Source of the DNA: an uncultured Polaribacter sp.
GTDB taxonomy: Bacteria > Bacteroidota > Bacteroidia > Flavobacteriales > Flavobacteriaceae
NCBI RefSeq assembly: GCF_947503855.1
Contig: NZ_CANNFF010000003.1
Span: 1 to 64,000 of the forward strand
Reading direction: 5' to 3'
Length of the DNA stretch: 64,000 nucleotides
Under the pieces are notes generated by a model. It was not told where the DNA came from and did no database searches. It was given only the letters and a program-made list of their open reading frames with translations. A program made the translations under genes and the position numbers. Shown in pieces: positions 1 to 7,479 of the stretch. Positions within the stretch are counted from its first letter, which is position 1. Each line of letters begins with the position of its first letter.

Positions 1-20
1 CTTTCGTAATTTGCATTTAA

Positions 21-90
21 GTTGTTCATATTTAATGATTTGTGGTTAAATCAATTTACTGATTTTCAGTAATATGAACAACTTTTTTTT
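21..90 (+). terminator. Branched hairpin with U-tract, 3' end of an upstream transcript
   Basis: A perfect 12-bp stem (21-32 with 71-82) is followed directly by eight T. Its 38-nt interior folds again into two small hairpins, TGATTT/AAATCA (36-41 with 48-53) and ACTGA/TCAGT (58-62 with 66-70), giving a three-way junction. This is the end of a transcript entering from before the window, either an mRNA or a structured small RNA. The pairing is seen; the role is inferred. Confidence 0.7.
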
Positions 91-329
91 CTTAAATCAT
101 AATGCACAACGGGTATTAGTATTACTGTTTGTATAATTTTTTTCATGATTTTAAACTGTTCCATAACTTGTTTTTACATCAAAAGTATTTTGCAAATAGT
201 AGTTTTAAAACTAAAAGGAGGAAACATTATTTTTTATGAGTTAACTTCAATTAATTTACGAAATTTATTTTATAAATAGATAGCTTATTAATATTTAACA
301 TTATTTTTAAGTCTTTAAAATGAATAATT

Positions 330-426
330 ATGTACAAAAATCTCTTATTTCTATTAATGATAATACTTTGTTTATTGTAATAACAAAGAAGAAAACCATA
401 ACAATTCAGTTTTAGAAAATAGACTA
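330..426 (+). pseudogene. Frameshifted lipoprotein N-terminal stump
   Basis: ATG at 330 opens MYKNLLFLLMIILCLL and then hits TAA at 378. The next frame continues YCNNKEENHNNSVLENRL without a stop, directly into the reading frame of tag. Together they look like a lipoprotein signal peptide, with the lipobox cysteine at 376-378, broken by one frameshift and with the body of the gene deleted. The sequence from 91 to 329 is AT-rich and shows no gene. The interpretation is inference from the signal-peptide pattern only. Confidence 0.4.
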
Positions 427-462
427 ATGCATGCCATCAATAAAGCAATAAAACCAGACGAA

Positions 463-1023
463 ATGAAAAATAGATGTTTTTGGGTTACAGATAGTCAATT
501 ATACAAAGATTATCATGATAACGAATGGGGGCAACCTGTATTTGATGATGCAACTTTGTTTGAATTTATAATTTTAGAGACATTTCAAGCAGGTTTAAGT
601 TGGATTACCATTTTAAACAAAAGAGAAAATTTTAGAAAAGCATTTGATAATTTCGATTATAAAAAAATTGCAAACTATCCAGCAGTTAAATACAACTCTT
701 TATTGCAAGATACTGGTATAATTAGAAATAAACTAAAAATTAAAAGTGCCATTATTAATGCACAATTATTTATCGAAATTCAGAAAGAGTTTGGTTCTTT
801 CTCTAAATTTATTTGGAGCTATGTAGATGGCAAGCCAATTGTAAATAAATTTCATACAAAAGAGGATGTACCTACTACTTCAGCATTGTCAGACAAAATA
901 TCTAACGACTTAAAAAAAAGAGGGTTTAAATTTGTAGGATCTACAGTTGTATATGCGTATTTGCAAGCAATTGGTATGGTAAATGATCATACAACAGACT
1001 GTTTTAAATATTCTGTTTTATGA
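463..1023 (+). CDS. tag: DNA-3-methyladenine glycosylase I
   Basis: Base-excision repair enzyme that removes 3-methyladenine from alkylated DNA in the cytoplasm. The 186-residue product matches Tag end to end. Visible landmarks are YHDNEWG near residue 17, the catalytic-type glutamate in ILET (E39), the AGLSW aromatic pocket, KKRGFKFVG and VNDHTTDC. Cys5, His18 and the late His/Cys pair correspond to the zinc snap of E. coli Tag. I start at 463 because family members begin about four residues before the conserved Cys; a longer in-frame start at 427 reads into the lipoprotein relic upstream. The downstream pseudogene overlaps its stop. Confidence 0.93.
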   Translation: MKNRCFWVTDSQLYKDYHDNEWGQPVFDDATLFEFIILETFQAGLSWITILNKRENFRKAFDNFDYKKIANYPAVKYNSLLQDTGIIRNKLKIKSAIINAQLFIEIQKEFGSFSKFIWSYVDGKPIVNKFHTKEDVPTTSALSDKISNDLKKRGFKFVGSTVVYAYLQAIGMVNDHTTDCFKYSVL

Positions 1024-1503
1024 AAATAACAAAAGTACCTTTAAAAGATTTAAAAGCTAGTTTTTCTATTTTTAATAGAAGAATTATTTGGATTAATTAT
1101 CGCTCTTTTTGCAACAAGCTATTTGTTATTATTTAATGATGTTTTTGGTTTTGTAATGACAATTGGAGTGTTTTTATTTTTATGGTAAAGACCCAAGGAT
1201 AGATTGTATTTTTTTTCTATGTACCTGTTAGTGGCTACTTTAGAAATTGGTGGTACTGCTTTTGGATCTTGGAAATGGCCAAAAATAGGGTTTCAAGTAT
1301 TTGAACTTTTGCCTAGTAATAACCCACCAAGTGGTATTAGCCTTTTTTGTTTTTTATTAGATATGGGTTGTTTTTTTATCTACATTAATAGACATAAAAT
1401 AGCATGGTCACGTTTAAAGAATATCAGAAAAATTAGAAAAAATAATATACCAAAAAAAGTAAAAGACCTAGATTTTGATTACAAGACAAAACAAAATGTA
1501 TAA
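1020..1503 (+). pseudogene. Broken paralogue of the membrane protein at 25930-26700
   Basis: The frame from about 1054 translates to EELFGLIIALF, then FNDVFGFVMTIGVFLFLW, a TAA at 1186-1188, then RPKDRLYFFSMYLLVATLEI and KNIRKIRKN. This parallels the C-terminal half of the intact protein at 25930-26700 (KNDVFGFVMTIATLF, KPRERLFYLTMYITVAFLEI, NPPSGIS, RVKNIRKIRN). The N-terminal half is missing. Another frame from the ATG at 1020 reads KASFSIFNR, resembling KASAIIKYR of the paralogue, so a frameshift also lies near 1060. An ATG at 1204 could restart the last 99 codons, but this piece alone lacks most membrane segments. Confidence 0.85.
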
Positions 1504-1512
1504 AATAGTATT

Positions 1513-1623
1513 AAAGAGAATAATTCTAGCATTGTAATACACAAGGCTTTTTACAATTTTGATGACGAAGGGTTTACAATGTTAAATTGCGTAAAACTAA
1601 GAAAGGTAGAAAAGTTAGATTAA
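1513..1623 (+). pseudogene. Possible short 3' gene relic
   Basis: After the stop at 1501 the same frame stays open to TAA at 1621 and reads SSIVIHKAFYNFDDEGF followed by TMLNCVKLRKVEKLD. It has no start codon of its own. The composition looks protein-like, and it sits in a decaying region, converging on the small gene on the other strand. It could be the tail of a deleted gene or chance. No family recognised. Confidence 0.25.
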
Positions 1624-1826
1624 TGTCCTGTAAAAAAACGGATAGCCATAAATATTATCACAATTAATCCACCATAAATTAATACTTTTTTACCTGCATT
1701 TTTATAATATCTTTCGTGGTTTTTTATGTCTTTTCTATAACTATAAACCATTAACGCTATAAAAGCGATAATGAAAAAAATCATAAAAACAATTCTTCCT
1801 GTTGTAAAAAATGCACTTAAAAACAT
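1620..1826 (-). CDS. Small two-helix membrane protein of unknown function
   Basis: A 68-residue protein with two hydrophobic segments (about residues 9-29 and 47-64) separated by a basic, polar loop (YRKDIKNHERYYKNAGKK). The topology predicts a hairpin in the inner membrane with the charged loop in the cytoplasm. It looks like a conserved small flavobacterial membrane protein, but I cannot name a family. It stands alone, with its own upstream intergenic region shared with the divergent pyrophosphohydrolase gene. Its stop overlaps the end of the possible relic on the plus strand. Confidence 0.7.
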   Translation of the reverse strand: MFLSAFFTTGRIVFMIFFIIAFIALMVYSYRKDIKNHERYYKNAGKKVLIYGGLIVIIFMAIRFFTGH

Positions 1827-1973
1827 ATGGTTTATTCTTAATAAGTTCTTTATTAAATCTTTGTAAAAGTTATTTTAATTTTACACTCTTATACTATATT
1901 GTCTTTTAAAATTACATAAATAAAATAACGCAACAAAATTACAAATAAATAACCTTTAATAATTACTTTACAG

Positions 1974-2360
1974 ATGAAAAATAAAATAAAAGCAGTACAC
2001 GAATTTCATGAAGCTTTTGGAGCAGGCATAAAATACACACCCACTGCAAATATTGGCGAAGAAAGAAACTTGCTTCGTTTTAATTTAATGAAAGAAGAAA
2101 ATGAAGAGTATTTAGAGGCTGCACAAAATAACGATTTGGTAGAAGTTGCAGATGCTTTGGGAGACATGTTATATATACTTTGTGGCACAATTATAGAACA
2201 TGGTATGCAACATAAAATAGAAGAGGTTTTTAACGAGATTCAAAGAAGTAATATGAGTAAATTGGGTGAAGATGGCAAACCGATTTACAGAGAAGATGGT
2301 AAAGTTTTAAAAGGACCAAATTACTTTAAACCTAATATTTCTAAAATTTTAGAAGAATAA
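1974..2360 (+). CDS. MazG-like nucleoside triphosphate pyrophosphohydrolase family protein
   Basis: All-alpha NTP pyrophosphohydrolase of the short single-domain type (128 aa). The metal-binding signature is visible as EENEEY around residues 39-44 followed by EVADALGDMLY around 58-68, matching the paired ExxE and ExxD helices of MazG/PRA-PH enzymes. Such proteins hydrolyse (d)NTPs to the monophosphate and pyrophosphate, either as house-cleaning or in a specific pathway; the substrate here cannot be told. The C-terminal tail EDGKPIYREDGKVLKGPNYF is typical of this subfamily. It is convergent with the DMP19-family gene, four bases apart. Confidence 0.8.
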   Translation: MKNKIKAVHEFHEAFGAGIKYTPTANIGEERNLLRFNLMKEENEEYLEAAQNNDLVEVADALGDMLYILCGTIIEHGMQHKIEEVFNEIQRSNMSKLGEDGKPIYREDGKVLKGPNYFKPNISKILEE

Positions 2361-2363
2361 ATA

Positions 2364-2825
2364 TCAATCAAAAAAGGCAATATTATCTCTTACATACTCT
2401 AAAGTAAGTGCAATAATATTGTCTTCATATTTATCAAATTCTCTATCTAAATCGTCCCATAAATCAATATTAGATTCTTTTTCCATTAAAATATTTCTAC
2501 GAAGGTGCGTGTTTTTAGGTACAGGAAATTCTGGAAACAGAAAAATGGCTTTTGTTAATAGGTCTACTGTTTTTGTCGCTTTTATAGCTAAATATGCCTG
2601 AAAAACTTCGTGTGTAAATTGCCCAGAAGAATTAAAAAAGAACTGTACAAAACCACCTTCTGTAACATTATTCTCTAAAATATCTATATAAATAAAGTTT
2701 TTTTCGAATTCATTTAAATTTTTAAAATTATCTTTTTTAGGAATTTTTTTTCCAATAATTTCTCCAATTCTAGTAATTTTTTCTGCATCATTATTTAAAA
2801 GCAGTGCAATTTCTGTAGAAGTCAT
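2364..2825 (-). CDS. DMP19/DUF4375 family protein
   Basis: Cytoplasmic 153-residue protein carrying the DMP19-family signature EGGFVQFFFNSSGQF near the middle (about residues 56-70), followed by an alpha-helical region. DMP19 was first described as a Neisseria DNA-mimic protein; most homologues are uncharacterised, so DNA mimicry is not claimed here. Its ATG overlaps the TGA of the DUF4174 pseudogene immediately upstream (ATGA overlap), so the two once formed a translationally coupled operon. Decay of the partner may leave this gene poorly expressed. Confidence 0.75.
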   Translation of the reverse strand: MTSTEIALLLNNDAEKITRIGEIIGKKIPKKDNFKNLNEFEKNFIYIDILENNVTEGGFVQFFFNSSGQFTHEVFQAYLAIKATKTVDLLTKAIFLFPEFPVPKNTHLRRNILMEKESNIDLWDDLDREFDKYEDNIIALTLEYVRDNIAFFD

Positions 2826-3228
2826 TGTTTTTGTATTTTAAGTGTTCTTTTTTTCATAGGCACACCCTCTATAATTGTAAATAATCTTTCTGTTGATAAA
2901 TAGTGAGTTAGCTCTAGTTTTGTACCTCCATCTAGACCTATTAGCAATACTTTAAAACTAGCTTTTTCATTTTTAAATTTTGTTGATGGTTTCTAATCAG
3001 CTTCAAAGTTATCGTAATAATTACTTTTGGTAAAGCAATACACCATCAATTTTCTTTCTAAAAGTTCTTTTGGGTGTTCTTATAAACGCAATAGTTGATT
3101 ATTATAAACATCATTTTGTAAATCATTTGTAAAAACAAGAAGCACTCTTTGTTTATATTGATGGTTTTTAATGCTTTGTCCTAAAGAAATCAACCTAAAA
3201 AGTAAAATAAGATTACTGTATTTTTCAT
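2822..3228 (-). pseudogene. DUF4174 family protein, inactivated by two stops and a frameshift
   Basis: On the minus strand, ATG at 3228 gives a signal-like MKNTVILFYFLG and then stops. The next frame reads QRVLLVFTNDLQND, a TAA at 3082-3080, HPKELLERKLMVYCFTKSNYYDNF, a TAG at 2995-2993, and then FKVLLIGLDGGTKLEL with GVPMKKR at the end. That order (RVLLVF early, VLLIGxDGG late, a PMxxR tail) is characteristic of DUF4174 secreted proteins. The final TGA overlaps the ATG of the DMP19-family gene. All lesions are read directly. Confidence 0.88.
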
Positions 3229-3237
3229 TATGTAGTA

Positions 3238-5154
3238 TTACTTTAAAACAGAAAATTCAATAAAAGAATCTGTAAATAGCGTATGCGTTTGGGTTTTAAA
3301 ATCTTTTTTGTCTGCTTTGTAAATGTTGTCTACATAGGTTTGCGGATTTAAATCGATTAAAGGAAACCAAGTACTTTGCACCTGAATTTGCAATTTATGT
3401 CCTTTTTTAAATGTATGAAAAACATCCTGTAGTTTTATATTTACGTCTGTTTTTTTATTTGGAATAAAAGGCTCAGGATTCACGAAACTATTTCTAAATC
3501 GTCCACGTAAAACTTCGCTTCTAACCATTAAATGGTAGTTACTCATTTTTAAATGATCTTGTAATTTATCATTTTCTTTGTCATCACTTAGTTCAGCTGG
3601 ATGCACATCGATTACTTTTACAATCCAATCTGCAGCAGTACCTGTAGTTGCTACTTTTAATTTTGCTAAAATATCTCCAGCCAATGTAAAGTTTTCTGTT
3701 AAAATCCCTGTTTCAAAAACTAAAACATCAGGTCTTCTTGCAGCAAAACGTTGGTCGTCTGTCATATATTTACGTGGTGTAAAAACCGTTTTTATGTCTT
3801 CTGAATAAGGTACAGGTCGTTTTACATCACTTATAAAATTAATTCCTTTTGTTGATTTTTGATTGGTAGTTAAATTTTGATCTTCAGATAAATACCAATT
3901 TTGAGTTTCTGTATTTTCTGGTGGCCAAGTATTGTAAGATTTCCATTCTTTTTTACCCGAATCAAAAACATACGCTTCAGGCAAACCAGAGTTTTTATCA
4001 GCGTCTCCTTTTAAGAAATGATTAAAGAATTTTGTTTCAATTTCTGATTGAAATTTTAAGGAAATAGAATCTCCAAAATAATAGTTACCTACATAATTTT
4101 TTACGGTATTTCTAGACCATTTTCCATGATCCCAAGGACCAAAAACCATTGTGTTATAATTATTCTTACCCTGTTTTTCTATCGCTTTATAAGTTTCTAA
4201 AGGACCATATAAATCTTCTGCATCAAACCAGCCACCAACAATCATAGTTGCTACAGAAGAGGGTACTTTATCTAAATGTTGTATAATTCCTTTGCTTTGC
4301 CAAACAGAATCGTAATTTGGATGTTCTACAATTTCTTTCCAGAAAAAATCGTCTATTTTGTCTTTTTTAGCAGAATTGGTAACATCTAATTTATCGTACT
4401 GAAAATATTCGTTCAAATTTTTTAAAGGACCTTTGTCTAAGAAAAATTGATATTGATCTTGAGATTTCATTTTAGGAAAAGAATACCAAGCAGAGTCTGT
4501 TGGTGTGTCTTTGTAAGTTCCAAATAAAGAAATAGCTCTAAAATAGCTTAATAAAAAAGCGCCATTATGATGAAAATCATCAAAGAAAAAATCGCCAATA
4601 CAAGCTTGTGGAGAAGCAGCTTTTAAAGCAGGGTGCGCTTCTATAGTAGAAACTGTGGCATAATGGCCAGGGTAAGAAATTCCCCAAGTACCAACATTAC
4701 CATTATTATTTGCTACGTTTTTTACGAGCCAATCAATAGTGTCATAGGTGTCTGAAACTTCATCCGATTCGTTTTCTTTTTTATTGGGAATGTAGGCACG
4801 CATATTGTCATAAACACCTTCGCTCATCCAACGTCCTCTAACATCTTGATAAACCACAATGTTTCCCTCTTTCATTAAATGTATGTTAGGTCCAATTTTG
4901 GTTTTCATTTTTCCTTCTCCATAAGGTGCAGAACTGTAGGGAGTTCTTTGCATTAAAATAGGATGTTTTTTAGAAGTATCTTTAGGAGAATAGATAGTCG
5001 TGTGCAGTTTTACACCATCTCTCATGATTATATCTACCTCTTTTTTGGTGTAATTATCTGCAACATAAGTGTTTTTTTTAGGTTCACTTTCTTTGTTTTT
5101 ACAAGCAGCAAAAGCTAAAAAACTAATAAGTGCAAAAAGGATTATTTTTTTCAT
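3238..5154 (-). CDS. CocE/NonD-family (S15) hydrolase lipoprotein
   Basis: Predicted periplasm-facing lipoprotein of 638 aa: signal peptide with lipobox FAAC (Cys18), then an alpha/beta-hydrolase core and a C-terminal jelly-roll typical of X-Pro dipeptidyl-peptidase, cocaine esterase and alpha-amino-acid ester hydrolase. The nucleophile elbow is GISYPGHY (about residues 159-166), preceded by the oxyanion-type QDVRGRW. Later acidic and His positions (GGWFDAEDLYGP, FGPWDHGKW) supply the rest of the triad. It probably hydrolyses peptides, amino-acid esters or acyl amides; the substrate is not predictable. Single-gene unit, divergent from ygiQ. Confidence 0.88.
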   Translation of the reverse strand: MKKIILFALISFLAFAACKNKESEPKKNTYVADNYTKKEVDIIMRDGVKLHTTIYSPKDTSKKHPILMQRTPYSSAPYGEGKMKTKIGPNIHLMKEGNIVVYQDVRGRWMSEGVYDNMRAYIPNKKENESDEVSDTYDTIDWLVKNVANNNGNVGTWGISYPGHYATVSTIEAHPALKAASPQACIGDFFFDDFHHNGAFLLSYFRAISLFGTYKDTPTDSAWYSFPKMKSQDQYQFFLDKGPLKNLNEYFQYDKLDVTNSAKKDKIDDFFWKEIVEHPNYDSVWQSKGIIQHLDKVPSSVATMIVGGWFDAEDLYGPLETYKAIEKQGKNNYNTMVFGPWDHGKWSRNTVKNYVGNYYFGDSISLKFQSEIETKFFNHFLKGDADKNSGLPEAYVFDSGKKEWKSYNTWPPENTETQNWYLSEDQNLTTNQKSTKGINFISDVKRPVPYSEDIKTVFTPRKYMTDDQRFAARRPDVLVFETGILTENFTLAGDILAKLKVATTGTAADWIVKVIDVHPAELSDDKENDKLQDHLKMSNYHLMVRSEVLRGRFRNSFVNPEPFIPNKKTDVNIKLQDVFHTFKKGHKLQIQVQSTWFPLIDLNPQTYVDNIYKADKKDFKTQTHTLFTDSFIEFSVLK

Positions 5155-5235
5155 AATGAAGATTGATTTGTAGCGTTAAATCTACGAAACTAAAAACAGT
5201 TGTTAAAAATTCTTTTGTTAAAATGATTTTTGTTT

Positions 5236-5262
5236 AAAAAAAGCTGGAAATAGCTTTTAAAA
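5236..5262. other. Hairpin between the divergent S15 hydrolase and ygiQ genes
   Basis: AAAAGCT (5239-5245) pairs with AGCTTTT (5252-5258) around the loop GGAAAT. On the minus strand the stem is followed by a T-run, as in an attenuator in the leader of the S15 hydrolase. It also resembles the GGAAATAGCT end of the Flavo-1-like element at 56.7 kb, without the rest of it. Function unknown. Confidence 0.35.
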
Positions 5263-5300
5263 AATCACCCAAACTGTCAAAACTTCAAAAATTTTCTCCC

Positions 5301-5308
5301 TATTTTTG
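5301..5308 (+). promoter_or_regulatory. TAnnTTTG promoter box of ygiQ
   Basis: TATTTTTG matches the Bacteroidetes -7 consensus TAnnTTTG and ends seven bases before the ATG at 5315. Transcription should start at or very near the ATG, predicting a leaderless mRNA. I see no clear -33 TTG. Confidence 0.6.
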
Positions 5309-5314
5309 CAAACT

Positions 5315-7279
5315 ATGCAAGAAACTAAAAAACATCAATTAACAGATTGGTTACCAACCACAAACAGAGAAGTTAAAATTCGTGGATGGGAAGAGTTGGA
5401 TGTAATTTTATTTAGCGGAGACGCATATGTAGATCATCCTTCTTTTGGGCCTGCAGTAATTGGTAGAATTTTAGAGAGTTATGGTTTACATGTGGCAATT
5501 GTGCCACAACCCAATGTAAATGATAATTTACAAGATTTTGAAAAATTAGGGAAACCACGTTTGTTTTTTGCAGCTACTGGGGGTTGTATGGACCCTATGG
5601 TCTCTAACTACACGGCTAGTAAAAAGAGAAGAGATAAAGATGCTTATACACCAAATGGTGATAAGGGTTTTAGACCCGATTATGCAACCTCTGTGTACAG
5701 TAAAATTTTAAAAGAAAAATTTCCTGATGTACCTGTTTTAATTGGTGGAATTGAAGCTTCATTAAGACGTGTAACACACTATGATTATTGGTCTGATAAA
5801 TTAATGCCAACTATTTTAGAAACTTCTAAGGCAGATATGTTGGTGTATGGAATGGGAGAACAACCTTTGCGCGAAATTGTAGAATTATTGCAAAAAGGAG
5901 TTCCTTTTTCTAGCTTAAAAAATATAAAACAAACGGCTGTTTTAATTGATGAAAAACAGGAGAAAATACCAGTTGTAAACGATTGGGAAGATGTAACAAT
6001 TAATTCTCATGAAGCTTGTTTGGCAGATAAAAAAACGTTTGCTTCTAACTTTAAAACCATAGAACAAGAGTCTAATAAATTAAAAGCAAGAAGAATTTTT
6101 CAGAAAGTAGGAGAGCAATTATTAATGATTAACCCACCTTTTCCTACGATGACAGAAGCAGAGATTGATGGCTCTTTTGATTTGCCTTATACTCGTTTAC
6201 CCCATCCAAAATACGACAAGCGTGGGCCAATTCCTGCGTTTGAAATGATTAAATTCTCGATAAACATTCACAGAGGGTGTTTTGGTGGCTGTAGTTTTTG
6301 TACTATTTCTGCACATCAAGGAAAATTTATAGCAAGTAGGAGTCAGGAATCTATTTTAAAAGAGGTAGATAAAGTGGCAAGTATGCCAGATTTTAAAGGT
6401 TATTTGTCTGATATTGGTGGTCCTTCTGCAAACATGTATCAAATGAAAGGTAAGGTGCAATCTATTTGCGACAAATGTGTAGCGCCTAGTTGTATTTCGC
6501 CAGTAGTATGTAGTAATTTAGATACGTCTCATAAACCGTTAACAGAACTGTATCAAGCAGTTGATAAACATCCAAAAGTAAAAAAATCGTTTATTGGAAG
6601 TGGAATTAGACACGATATGTTGGTGCCAGAATTCAATAAAAATGCAGATGCTAAAGAGCTGGATGCGTATACAGAAGAGGTCATGACCAAACACGTATCA
6701 GGGCGTTTAAAAGTGGCTCCAGAACATACTTCTGATCCTGTTTTAAAATTGATGCGTAAACCGTCTTTTACTTATTTTCATAAATTTAAAGAGCGTTTTG
6801 ATAGAATTAATATCAAGAAAAAGCTCAACTTACAATTGATACCATATTTTATTTCTAGTCACCCAGCAAGTGAGGTAGAAGATATGGCAAATTTAGCTGC
6901 AGAAACCAAAAACATGGGCTTTCAGCTAGAGCAAGTGCAAGGTTTTACACCTACGCCAATGACAGTTGCAACCGTTATTTATTATTCAGGATATCATCCT
7001 TATACCTTAAAACCTACTAAAACACCAAAAACAAAAAAGGAGAAAGAAGACCAGCACAAATTTTTCTTTTGGTACAAAAAAGAAAATAAAGCGTGGATTA
7101 GAAATACCTTAAATAAAGTTGGAAGACCTGATTTGTTAAAGGTATTATTGCCAGAAAATAATTCTTGGAAAAAGAACAAAAAAGCAAAAGAGGTAAAAAA
7201 TACTTTTGACGATGCTGTTCCTTTTAACAGAAGAAAAAAGAAAGTGAGAAGAGCTACCTCTAAAAAAAGAAGGAGATAA
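5315..7279 (+). CDS. YgiQ family radical SAM protein
   Basis: Large radical SAM enzyme (654 aa from this start) of the YgiQ family (UPF0313), whose reaction is unknown. The N-terminal cobalamin-binding-like region has SGDAYVDHPSFGPAVIGR near residue 35. The cluster motif CFGGCSFC (about residue 320) fits the CxxxCxxC ligand pattern for the 4Fe-4S/SAM site. An additional cysteine set (CDKCVAPSC) follows in the middle, and the C-terminus is strongly basic (RRKKKVRRATSKKRRR). The start is placed at ATG 5315; a TTG at 5306 is in frame but lies within the promoter box. Monocistronic. Confidence 0.9.
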   Translation: MQETKKHQLTDWLPTTNREVKIRGWEELDVILFSGDAYVDHPSFGPAVIGRILESYGLHVAIVPQPNVNDNLQDFEKLGKPRLFFAATGGCMDPMVSNYTASKKRRDKDAYTPNGDKGFRPDYATSVYSKILKEKFPDVPVLIGGIEASLRRVTHYDYWSDKLMPTILETSKADMLVYGMGEQPLREIVELLQKGVPFSSLKNIKQTAVLIDEKQEKIPVVNDWEDVTINSHEACLADKKTFASNFKTIEQESNKLKARRIFQKVGEQLLMINPPFPTMTEAEIDGSFDLPYTRLPHPKYDKRGPIPAFEMIKFSINIHRGCFGGCSFCTISAHQGKFIASRSQESILKEVDKVASMPDFKGYLSDIGGPSANMYQMKGKVQSICDKCVAPSCISPVVCSNLDTSHKPLTELYQAVDKHPKVKKSFIGSGIRHDMLVPEFNKNADAKELDAYTEEVMTKHVSGRLKVAPEHTSDPVLKLMRKPSFTYFHKFKERFDRINIKKKLNLQLIPYFISSHPASEVEDMANLAAETKNMGFQLEQVQGFTPTPMTVATVIYYSGYHPYTLKPTKTPKTKKEKEDQHKFFFWYKKENKAWIRNTLNKVGRPDLLKVLLPENNSWKKNKKAKEVKNTFDDAVPFNRRKKKVRRATSKKRRR

Positions 7280-7479
7280 TTAGCTTTTTTTACCCTATAA
7301 ACTTTTAGATTGTACAGTTGGATTTTAAGTCTATACTTTAATGAATGTTTATAAGTTTTCACAAAAGTAGACGAAGCGATTTATAAAGAACATCCATAGA
7401 AATTTTTGACATTAAAGGTATTTAGCCGTTAAGGCATAAGCGATTTGCAAAATAAAGCTTTTAACTTTTGTTACTCTGC

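Noticed and set aside
7000-7362. Long minus-strand open frame opposite the end of ygiQ
   Set aside because: It is the antisense of a lysine-rich coding region; the composition is poly-Leu/Phe and no start context or family is visible.
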